Counted from the stretch's first letter, positions 1 through 5,492 are shown. The stretch is DNA of 6,079 bases from Deltaproteobacteria bacterium (GCA_031267005.1 JAIRZX010000402.1:1-6079), one strand, 5' to 3'. Numbers and translations: made by a program. Notes: a model not told the origin generated them from the sequence alone.

Positions 1-242
1 GTCCGCGCGGCCCGACCGAAGGCGGGCCCGTCCTCATGTTAACACCCGCCTCCCCGCAGCGCCCGCGCCTGCGTCAAAGGCGCTCTGCATCCGACCATTG
101 GTAAGCTCAGCCGCTCCCGCCCCGAACTCCGCCCGGCCTTACCGGTACCGGATCGCCCCATGCCCGTTCCCGGCGCCGAACGAGGTTCGGCCCGCGGCGC
201 CGGCCGTTGCCGAAGGAAGCCAAATGCCCGAAAATATGCTAA

Positions 243-283
243 AGTGGCGGCTCAGGCAGAAAGCCTGACCGGCGAACTCCACT
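243..283 (+). other. Candidate small RNA hairpin in the leader
   Basis: TCAGGC (252-257) and GCCTGA (263-268) form a perfect 6-bp stem with loop AGAAA. AGTGG (243-247) and CCACT (279-283) can close an outer 5-bp stem around it. It lies in the AT-richer patch about 310 bases before the start of the first gene, so it could belong to a 5' leader or to the end of an upstream transcript. It matches no riboswitch class I know, and inverted repeats this short can arise by chance. Confidence 0.25.
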
Positions 284-304
284 GCGGATGCCTCAATCCC
301 AACC

Positions 305-338
305 GAGTTTCAAAAAACTCAATCCATTGCGTTTTTTT
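305..338 (+). terminator. Weak terminator-like hairpin with distant T tract
   Basis: GAGTTT (305-310) and AAACTC (315-320) form a 6-bp stem with a 4-base loop. Seven T residues follow at 332-338, but 11 bases separate stem and T tract. A typical intrinsic terminator has the T tract directly after the stem and a GC-richer stem, so this is a weak candidate for ending a transcript from upstream of the window. Confidence 0.2.
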
Positions 339-594
339 CCGTTTCGCCAGCGTACGGCCCGCCGAGTCCGGCCCGCCGGGCCCGCGCCAGGCCGCCGGAC
401 TATCCGGACCTGCCCGCCGCAAGCCAGCAGGAGGCAGCTCCGGTAAATCGCGGCCGCCGTCTCCCCGCCTCGCGCCCCGACGCGCCGCGCCGCCGCGGGG
501 GCCGCCGTCCGCTTCGCCGCTTGCGCCTCCGCCTTTCCCCCGCTTCCGCCGCGGCCCGCTTGGACCGAAACTTCCCCGAAAGGCCCACCGAGAG

Positions 595-1680
595 ATGCCC
601 GAGCCCGCTGGCCGCCTCGTATACTGGCCGCTCCTGGCCCCCTGGGGCCCGCCCCGACCGCGGGACGGCGGCGAGAAGGCCTACTACCTTTCCTTCCCGT
701 CCTGGGAAAAGCATCTCGCCCGCTCCGGGGCCGGGGGCGGGCCCGAAGACGGGCTCCCCGCCGTGCCGCTCCCGCCCGTCCCGCTCGCGGAACCGCTCCT
801 GGCCCCCGACCCCCCGAACTTCCTGAAGTCCCTCGCGGCCCTCTGGCGGGCTCTCTCCGACGGGACGCCGCCGGCCGGCACGCTGCCCCATCCCGGGTTA
901 ACCGATCCCCTGGACTCGGAGTCGGCAATCCGCCGCTTCATCCTCCGCCCAGCCTCCGGATCCACCGAGGGCGGCGGGGCGTCCCCCGGCCCGGCCTCCG
1001 CCTGGGCCGGCCCCTCCGGCGGCGCTGGAGGCGCTGGAGGGTTGCGTCCGCCGTCCGTGCCGCCCGAGCTGGCGCTCGCCCTCTGGACCATGGGGGCGGC
1101 GAGCGCCTGGGAGGCGGACTGGCTCCTCAGGGAAGCCGCGAGGAAGAACTCGTCCCTCCTGGACGCTTTGAAGGGGCCCCTGGACTACGGGGACGCCCGC
1201 GAGCTCGGCTACGAGGCCGAGGGGCTCTCCGGGCTGGAGGACGCTTTGGAAACCGCCTCCGGAGGCCCGGGAACGCCAGTCGCCTGCGGCTCGCCGGCCC
1301 CCGGCGCGCCTTCCGGCGCGGGAACGGCTTCCGATGCCGAAGAGGGTTCCGGAGCTGGAACGGCTTCCGGCGCCGAAAGAGCTTCCCGCCCGGAAGCGGC
1401 TTCAGGCTGCGGCCCCAGCGCCGCGGGGCAGCCGTCCGGCGCCGCCGACCGCTCCGCCTTCCTTTCCAGTGAGGGCGGGGACCCGCCCGCGTTCCGGCCG
1501 CCCGCCCCGTCGCCCGCGAACGCCGCGCTCCTGCGCGACCTCTGGCTCAAGGCCGCCCGCCCGCTGTTAAGGGCCGGCGACCGCCTCGCGGCCTCCGGCA
1601 ACGGCTTCGAGGGACTGATGGGGGGCCTGTTCGCCCCCGATCCGCATCATTCCGGAGACTACATATATGCCGACGTATAA
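595..1680 (+). CDS. Hypothetical protein, 361 aa, coupled to the HyuA-like gene
   Basis: I do not recognise this protein. The ATG at 595 is chosen because the translation becomes protein-like only from there (aromatic-containing stretches such as LVYWPLLAPW and KAYYLSFPSWEKHL near residues 8-41). The frame upstream reads like non-coding GC-rich DNA. The ribosome site before 595 is weak, so the start is less certain than the frame. Visible layout: an N-terminal segment (about 1-120) with a likely helix at 75-90; a Gly/Ser/Pro linker (121-152); a helical segment (153-220); a long low-complexity Ala/Ser/Gly/Pro linker (221-305) with a 12-residue tandem repeat; and a C-terminal helix (307-335) followed by a short acidic/aromatic tail ending DYIYADV. 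No signal peptide, clear membrane segment or catalytic motif is seen. The last 14 bases overlap the next gene, implying coupled translation and probably related function, perhaps as an assembly partner or accessory subunit (inference). Confidence 0.72.
   Translation: MPEPAGRLVYWPLLAPWGPPRPRDGGEKAYYLSFPSWEKHLARSGAGGGPEDGLPAVPLPPVPLAEPLLAPDPPNFLKSLAALWRALSDGTPPAGTLPHPGLTDPLDSESAIRRFILRPASGSTEGGGASPGPASAWAGPSGGAGGAGGLRPPSVPPELALALWTMGAASAWEADWLLREAARKNSSLLDALKGPLDYGDARELGYEAEGLSGLEDALETASGGPGTPVACGSPAPGAPSGAGTASDAEEGSGAGTASGAERASRPEAASGCGPSAAGQPSGAADRSAFLSSEGGDPPAFRPPAPSPANAALLRDLWLKAARPLLRAGDRLAASGNGFEGLMGGLFAPDPHHSGDYIYADV
1321..1392 (+). repeat. 36-base tandem repeat inside the hypothetical gene
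   Basis: Two adjacent units begin GGAACGGCTTCCG at 1321 and 1357, giving a period of 36 bases or exactly 12 codons. They encode the related segments GTASDAEEGSGA and GTASGAERASRP (residues about 243-266). The period keeps the reading frame, which supports this frame being the coded one. The units lie in a low-complexity linker that probably varies in length between strains (inference). Confidence 0.6.
1654..1657 (+). promoter_or_regulatory. Ribosome binding site of the HyuA-like gene
   Basis: GGAG lies 9 bases before the ATG at 1667 and inside the upstream coding region. The spacing is good for a Shine-Dalgarno site. This site, together with the phosphate-binding motif only 19 residues downstream, fixes the start at 1667 within the end of the previous gene. 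Confidence 0.7.
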
Positions 1681-3730
1681 TTTCAAACCCAGGCGGAACG
1701 TTGGGCCACTGGTGCTGGGCCTGGACACCGGCGGCACCAACACCGACGCCGTCCTCTTCGATCCCGAAGCGCGGACCGTGGTGGCCTCCGCCAAGGACTT
1801 CACGACCCACTACGACCTGTCGGTGGGCATCCGCGGCGCCTTGGGGAAAATGCTCGAAATCATAAGCCGGGAGACGTCCGCCAGGATCAAGTCGGTGAAC
1901 CTCTCGACGACCCTCGCGACCAACTCCATCGCCGAGGGCGTGAGCCACCGCGTGGGGCTGGTGCTGGTGGGCTTCGACGAGCGCCAGGACATAGTCCAGG
2001 ATCTGGTCCAGCAGCTCCCCAGCTGCACCCCCCTTTTCATCCGCGGGGGCCACGACTTCTACGGGAGGGAGGCCGCCCCCCTGGACGAGGCGGCCCTGGC
2101 CGAGGGCATCGGGCTCATGGCCGCGGACACCCGCGCCTGGGCGGTGTCGTCCTTCTTCTCGGTCAAGAACCCCGCCCACGAGATGAGGGTGGCCGAACTT
2201 ATCCGCGAGCACGCCCCCGGCGAGGACAGGCCCATCACCCTGGGCCAGAACCTCACGGGCGAGCTGGGCGCGACCAGGAGGGCGGCCACGGCCGCCCTGA
2301 ACGCCGGGCTGGTCCTCATCATCCGAAGGCTACTGGACGCGGTCAAGGCGTCGCTGCGGGAGCTCGGCCTGAACGTCCCCCTCATGGTGGTCAAGGGAGA
2401 CTCGGGGGTGGTGAGCGAGCTCTGGGCCCGGGAGCGGCCCATCGAGACCGTGGTCTCCGGGCCGGCGGCGGGCTGCGCGGGGGCGGCGCTCCTGGCCAAG
2501 GGCTTCCTCGACCCCGGCGAGCGGAACCTCTGGGTGCTGGACGTGGGCGGGACCACGGCGGACCTGGCCTACCTCGAGAACGGCCGGCCCCGCACCAACG
2601 TGAACGGCGCGACCGTGGGCGCCTGGACCACCATGGTGCGGGCGGTGGAGACCACCACTATGGGGCTGGGAGGCGACAGCCTTGTGGACTTCGACGACGA
2701 CAAGGAGCTCACCCTGGGCCCCAGGAGGGTCCTGCCCCTGTGCAGGCTGGCCGAGGCGCACCCCGAGACGGTCGACCTGCTTTCCCCCGGCGTCCACAAG
2801 GTCTCCACCGAGACCCTGTGCCGCTTCTTCACCCCCAACCTGCAGCCCGACACGGGCATGAACCACTACGAGGCGGAGATTTCCGAGCTGCTCAAGTCCA
2901 GAAACCCCCTGACCTTCGCCGAATACCAGCAGCAGTGCCTCTACAGGGGGCACCTCTTCCCGGGGCTCAAGTTCCTCTCGCACCCGGCCATCCTGGTCTC
3001 CGCGTTCACGCCCACGGACGCGCTTTCGGTCCTGGGCCTCTTCAAGGAGGGCGTGCCGGAGGCGTCGCTCAAGGCCGCGTACCTTTTGGGCATGGTCGTC
3101 AAAATGGACCCCGAAACGTTCGCGAGGGCTGTCATGGAGCGCTTCGGCGAAACCATGGCCGGCATGATAGCCGAGCGGGCGATTACGCTGGACGGCATGC
3201 CGGTAAGCAGGAAGGACATGTCCCGCAAGGGCCTGGTGGGCGGGGCCGTCACCCGCCGCCGGAACCCCGCCATAAACCTGAAGCTCAAGCTGTCGGCCCC
3301 GGTCGTGCTCCTGGGCGCCCCGGCGGGCGTGCTCGCCCCCTGGGCCCAAAAGTTCCTGGACGCCGTCTTCCTCGCCCCGCCGCGCTACGAGGTCGCCTCG
3401 GCCACTGGGGCTGCCGCCTCCAGCGTGTCCCTGAGCCGCCGCGTGGACATAGTCTGCCTCCCCGATCTGCGCACGTTCCGCGCCTTCCTTCCCGACAGGC
3501 TCCTGGACGGCACCAACCTCGCGAGCCTGGTAGCCGAGAGCCAGGGCATCATGTACCGCCACATGTCCGAGATGGCCCGCCTGGCCGGCGCCGGCGACAA
3601 CTGCCCCGTGCGCATGGACCGCTCCGACCGCACGGTCCTGACCGGCACCGGGGCCTACCTTCCGATGGGCACGGTCTTGAACTTCACCGCGGGGGCCGAC
3701 GCCGACCGCGACGCGTTCGCTGGCGCGTGA
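1667..3730 (+). CDS. Hydantoinase/oxoprolinase family protein (HyuA-like), 687 aa
   Basis: Sequence: this is a complete ASKHA-type ATPase of the HyuA/5-oxoprolinase A family. DTGGTNTD at residues 20-27 is the first phosphate-binding loop and DVGGTTAD at 292-299 the second. STTLATNSI (80-88), GDSG (244-247), SGPAAG (264-269), GLGGDS (333-338) and the late GAPAG (550-554) and EVASATGAA (575-583) fit the family order: N-terminal domain about 15-190, central domain about 195-480, then a C-terminal part. Family knowledge: such proteins use ATP to activate a cyclic amide such as hydantoin or 5-oxoproline, or a related carbonyl substrate, in the cytosol, often with a HyuB-type partner. The substrate cannot be read from sequence, and no HyuB gene follows; the next 2.3 kb has no convincing gene. 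About 690 residues is usual for the A subunit, so it is not truncated. The 14-base overlap with the upstream gene suggests one operon and translational coupling. Codon use is strongly GC-ended, like the host. Confidence 0.93.
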   Translation: MPTYNFKPRRNVGPLVLGLDTGGTNTDAVLFDPEARTVVASAKDFTTHYDLSVGIRGALGKMLEIISRETSARIKSVNLSTTLATNSIAEGVSHRVGLVLVGFDERQDIVQDLVQQLPSCTPLFIRGGHDFYGREAAPLDEAALAEGIGLMAADTRAWAVSSFFSVKNPAHEMRVAELIREHAPGEDRPITLGQNLTGELGATRRAATAALNAGLVLIIRRLLDAVKASLRELGLNVPLMVVKGDSGVVSELWARERPIETVVSGPAAGCAGAALLAKGFLDPGERNLWVLDVGGTTADLAYLENGRPRTNVNGATVGAWTTMVRAVETTTMGLGGDSLVDFDDDKELTLGPRRVLPLCRLAEAHPETVDLLSPGVHKVSTETLCRFFTPNLQPDTGMNHYEAEISELLKSRNPLTFAEYQQQCLYRGHLFPGLKFLSHPAILVSAFTPTDALSVLGLFKEGVPEASLKAAYLLGMVVKMDPETFARAVMERFGETMAGMIAERAITLDGMPVSRKDMSRKGLVGGAVTRRRNPAINLKLKLSAPVVLLGAPAGVLAPWAQKFLDAVFLAPPRYEVASATGAAASSVSLSRRVDIVCLPDLRTFRAFLPDRLLDGTNLASLVAESQGIMYRHMSEMARLAGAGDNCPVRMDRSDRTVLTGTGAYLPMGTVLNFTAGADADRDAFAGA

Positions 3731-3784
3731 AGGCCGCGCCGGCCCCTCCCGCCTTAACTTCCGCGCTGGTCCGGGCCCGAAGAG

Positions 3785-3820
3785 TCCGATCGGGGGGGGG
3801 AGCATCCGTTCGGGGGGGAG
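3785..3820 (+). repeat. Direct repeat containing long G tracts
   Basis: TCCGATC followed by nine G and AG (3785-3802) is repeated 20 bases later as TCCGTTC followed by seven G and AG (3805-3820). The copies differ in one base and in G-tract length, as replication slippage would produce. They begin 55 bases after the HyuA-like stop codon. Any role (G-quadruplex, phase-variable tract) is speculation. Confidence 0.6.
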
Positions 3821-3937
3821 ACCGGCCCGCCCGCCGCGAAACGCCAGGGCACGCCTCCCGTCGGAGCCGGCCGCCCGGGCCCGCTCGCCGGGGCAAGCCG
3901 CCCGCAACCGTTCCGCCCCGCGCCTGCTTCACGGCTA

Positions 3938-3983
3938 GCAACCGCGGACTGATATTCCCGACAGTCTCCTTCCGCGGGGTTGC
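3938..3983. repeat. Bulged inverted repeat downstream of the operon
   Basis: GCAACC (3938-3943) pairs with GGTTGC (3978-3983), and the adjoining GCGGA (3944-3948) pairs with TCCGC (3971-3975), leaving only a GG bulge at 3976-3977. Inside, CTG (3949-3951) can pair with CAG (3962-3964). This gives an 11-bp stem with one bulge about 210 bases after the HyuA-like stop. No T tract follows. It could protect or process the 3' end of the operon RNA (inference). Confidence 0.45.
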
Positions 3984-4060
3984 CGGACCCAATTCCAGGC
4001 TGCCGGACAGCTCCCTCCTTAACTGGCCGTCCGCTCCCCGTAGCCTTCCGCCCAGCGAAG

Positions 4061-4093
4061 GGCGGGGCGGCGGGAGCCTCCCCCCGCCCCGCC
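4061..4093. repeat. Very strong all-GC hairpin, possible atypical terminator
   Basis: GGCGGGGCGG (4061-4070) is the exact reverse complement of CCGCCCCGCC (4084-4093). Inside it GGGA (4072-4075) pairs with TCCC (4079-4082) after one C-C mismatch, giving a nearly continuous 14-bp stem with a 3-base loop. There is no T tract on either side. Some high-GC bacteria end transcripts at hairpins without T tracts, so a terminator for the operon is possible, but this is inference. Confidence 0.4.
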
Positions 4094-4293
4094 GCATGGG
4101 GGCGGCTCACGCGCATTCCCCTGGGAAAAAGGAGGAACGGCAAGGAGGGGAAGGCGCCGTCGCGAGCGGGGAGCGGCCGGAACGCCCCCGGCGCGGGCCG
4201 TCGCCAACCGCGCCCCTGCGTCCCTGACGGAGGTCCGTTCCTGGAAGCAGGCGGAGCGCGGCGCGGACGCCTCGGCATCAGTTCCGTTTACGG

Positions 4294-4311
4294 CCCCTGG
4301 GGTTCCAGGGG
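4294..4311. repeat. 7-bp hairpin with GGTT loop
   Basis: CCCCTGG (4294-4300) pairs perfectly with CCAGGGG (4305-4311) around the loop GGTT. The C tracts at 4327-4343 follow within 20 bases. No T tract is present. It lies just before the drop in GC content. Confidence 0.4.
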
Positions 4312-4372
4312 GGTTAAGGCCCTCGGCCCCCCCCGCCCCCCCCCACGGGTGCCGGAGCATCCGAGAGAGTGC

Positions 4373-4401
4373 TGGACAATTCCGGTTAGACGACTCTAAA
4401 C
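4373..4401 (+). promoter_or_regulatory. Weak sigma70-like promoter upstream of element A
   Basis: TGGACA (4373-4378) matches five of six -35 positions and TCTAAA (4396-4401) four of six -10 positions, with a 17-base spacer. It points toward element A, whose left end lies 58 bases after the -10 box. Matches of this quality occur by chance in AT-rich DNA. The similar placement before element B is the main reason to list it. Confidence 0.22.
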
Positions 4402-4439
4402 GTTCATGTCGGGTTTCGACACCCCGGCCCATGAAACGC
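4402..4439 (+). repeat. Inverted repeat before element A
   Basis: CGTTCATG (4402-4409) pairs with CATGAAACG (4431-4439) with a single unpaired A. Within it TCG/CGA can pair around GGTTT. The right arm CATGAAACG also has a perfect inverted match beyond the right end of element A (4696-4704), so two alternative pairings are possible. Confidence 0.35.
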
Positions 4440-4453
4440 GAATGGCTACATAA

Positions 4454-4670
4454 ATGTTTTACGCCGCCGCAATAATTCGGCAGGTACTGAGGGGTTATGC
4501 CGAAGACAAAGAACATAATAGTGCAGAAAGATATCTTTTATTAATTTAGATGAACTATAGCAAGTTATTGTTCTATTACGTTGCCGCAACAATCGGATAT
4601 TTTCGGCAGGAACGGGGTGTCAACCCGCTCCAGTTCAGCCGGGCGGATTTATTGCGGCGGCGTCATGTAG
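4454..4670 (+). mobile_element. MITE-like element, copy A, with flanking near-duplicated bases
   Basis: The element proper is 4460-4664. Its left end (4461-4475, ACGCCGCCGCAATAA) is the exact reverse complement of its right end (4649-4663); the first and last bases (T at 4460, C at 4664) do not pair. The bases outside, ATGTTT (4454-4459) and ATGTAG (4665-4670), sit where copy B has a perfect 6-bp duplication and agree at four of six positions, consistent with an aged target duplication. There is no room for a protein gene. The interior resembles copy B along its full length, roughly two thirds identical by eye, with a 26-base block (4535-4560) that matches at 24 positions. Internal hairpins: 4476-4482/4498-4504, 4537-4542/4549-4554, and 4604-4607/4638-4641 extended by GAAC/GTTC. 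The parent transposon family is unknown to me. Confidence 0.72.
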
Positions 4671-4673
4671 CTC

Positions 4674-4703
4674 TTGACTCGGCTACACCAGAAATCGTTT
4701 CAT
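4674..4703 (+). promoter_or_regulatory. Weak sigma70-like promoter upstream of element B
   Basis: TTGACT (4674-4679) matches five of six -35 positions and TTTCAT (4698-4703) four of six -10 positions, with an 18-base spacer. It lies in the gap between the two elements and points into copy B, which begins 53 bases after the -10 box. Direction and distance resemble the candidate before copy A. Confidence 0.25.
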
Positions 4704-4749
4704 GATAAAAAATGCGATCCGATAATCCCTTGATGCCCATAATGTCAAT

Positions 4750-4964
4750 ATTGATGACGCCGCCGCAATAAATCGACACGGGACTGGGGTTATGTCGATG
4801 ATATAGAGCACAATAATATAAAAAGCTAACTTTTATCAATTTAGATAAACTATAGTGAAATTATGGTCTATTAAAGTGCCCCACAACACCTCATTTCCAG
4901 CAGGAAAGAGGTTTCAACCCTACCCCATGGAGCCTGGCGGATTTATTGCGGCGGCGTCATTGAT
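4750..4964 (+). mobile_element. MITE-like element, copy B, with perfect 6-bp target duplication
   Basis: The element is 4756-4958. Its first 19 bases, GACGCCGCCGCAATAAATC, are the perfect reverse complement of its last 19. It is flanked by the direct repeat ATTGAT (4750-4755 and 4959-4964), the mark left by transposase-mediated insertion. The length (203 bases) and orientation match copy A. Internal hairpins lie at the same relative places: ATCGACA (4772-4778) with TGTCGAT (4793-4799); TTTATC (4832-4837) with GATAAA (4844-4849) around loop AATTTA; CCAG (4897-4900) with CTGG (4934-4937). The intact terminal repeats and duplication suggest B moved more recently than A. The source of the transposase is not in the window. 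Confidence 0.8.
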
Positions 4965-5245
4965 GTCACTGCAAAACAGTCATTCTGGACCTGAATTTCG
5001 TTCGCTAGGGCAACAATTCAGCGAAATTGGTCTCTTATGGTCAAAACCGGTGAAATATCCGCGCCACGGCTCAAAATCAGGCACCAGGGGTATCGCTGAA
5101 TTAAGAAGAGGCATTTTGCCGACGGCGAGTTCAATCCTTCCTTTTTGCACTGGGATGAAACTTGGGGCGGATCGCGGCATGCAAGGCCAAGATCGTGATT
5201 TGCGGCGGCAACGCGGGCCCCGGGGCGCCCCCAAGTTTCGGCTTA

Positions 5246-5280
5246 CAGTTCCCAGCGGGCCCCGGCGGGGAGGGGAACTG
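5246..5280. repeat. 8-bp hairpin CAGTTCCC/GGGAACTG
   Basis: CAGTTCCC (5246-5253) pairs perfectly with GGGAACTG (5273-5280), and CCCC/GGGG can pair in the GC-rich loop. The same motif returns at 5304-5311 (direct) and 5464-5471 (inverted), so several alternative stems are possible. Confidence 0.5.
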
Positions 5281-5492
5281 GCATCAATATTAACAAAAAT
5301 CGGCAGTTCCCTCTGAGGCTTCAACCTACCCTCTGTGAAAGGATACGTTTCCCACTTGAGTTGCTCCTACGCGTGGACTCGCCATTTCATCCCCAATATG
5401 AGCCCCGTACTGAGACGTCACAAGTACTATTTCTCAATAAACCTCGTTCCGAACGGAGGGGAAGGGAACTGCTTAGACTTGAGTTGAAGCTG

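Larger units (their letters stand above)
1..594. other. GC-rich leader/intergenic region without a convincing gene
   Basis: The frame of the downstream gene stays open back to position 160 and beyond, but the translation of this part is a Pro/Arg/Ala/Gly-rich string with no domain-like pattern. Chance open frames are common in DNA this rich in G and C. An AT-richer patch at about 229-345 interrupts the composition and would be odd inside a gene of this organism. Small inverted repeats are present: GGCGGG (21-26) with CCCGCC (45-50), enclosing the palindrome TGTTAACA (37-44); GGCCC/GGGCC (370-382); CCGGA/TCCGG (395-407). The first 40 bases could be the tail of an upstream gene, which cannot be judged from the window edge. 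No promoter with both boxes well placed was found. Confidence 0.5.
3731..4380. other. GC-rich non-coding spacer with homopolymer tracts and hairpins
   Basis: No frame here looks like a gene; the open frames are Arg/Pro/Gly/Ala-rich strings. The spacer holds G tracts (3792-3800, 3812-3818), C tracts (4327-4343), and strong inverted repeats listed separately. A T-tract terminator directly after the HyuA-like stop codon is not visible, so one of the hairpins may end the transcript in an unusual way, or the transcript may run on. Confidence 0.6.
4431..4704. repeat. Nested inverted repeats surrounding element A
   Basis: Outside the terminal repeats of copy A two further perfect inverted pairs are nested in order: GCTACAT (4445-4451) with ATGTAGC (4665-4671), and CATGAAACG (4431-4439) with CGTTTCATG (4696-4704). 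The right side carries 24 extra bases between its two arms, in which TGTAGC (4666-4671) can instead pair with GCTACA (4681-4686). Copy B does not share these flanks. They may be remnants of an older palindromic element into which A inserted, or an extension of the A fold. Confidence 0.45.

Noticed and set aside
229..240. TATGCT as a -10 box
   Set aside because: The only nearby -35-like sequence, TTGCCG at 207-212, would need a 22-base spacer, and there is no extended -10 motif.
160..594. N-terminal extension of the hypothetical gene from an ATG at 160
   Set aside because: The added 145 residues are a basic, Pro/Arg-rich string crossing an AT-richer patch with hairpins and a T tract, unlike the protein after 595. 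Open frames of this length arise by chance in such GC-rich DNA.
2330..3907. Minus-strand 525-codon open frame
   Set aside because: It lies opposite the HyuA-like gene, whose family motifs are unambiguous. Its residues are the His/Arg/Gly-rich string expected from antisense GC-rich DNA.
2740..4227. Plus-strand 495-codon open frame
   Set aside because: It is a frame shadow of the HyuA-like gene running on into the GC-rich spacer; the content is Pro/Arg/Gly/His-rich with no domain pattern.
4460..4958. CRISPR array
   Set aside because: Only two long, diverged copies with inverted ends and a target duplication; there are no short identical repeats with regular spacers.
4855..5316. Plus-strand 153-codon open frame
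   Set aside because: It begins inside element B and runs across its right terminal repeat into unrelated DNA. There is no ribosome site, the codon use differs from the host, and no family is recognised.
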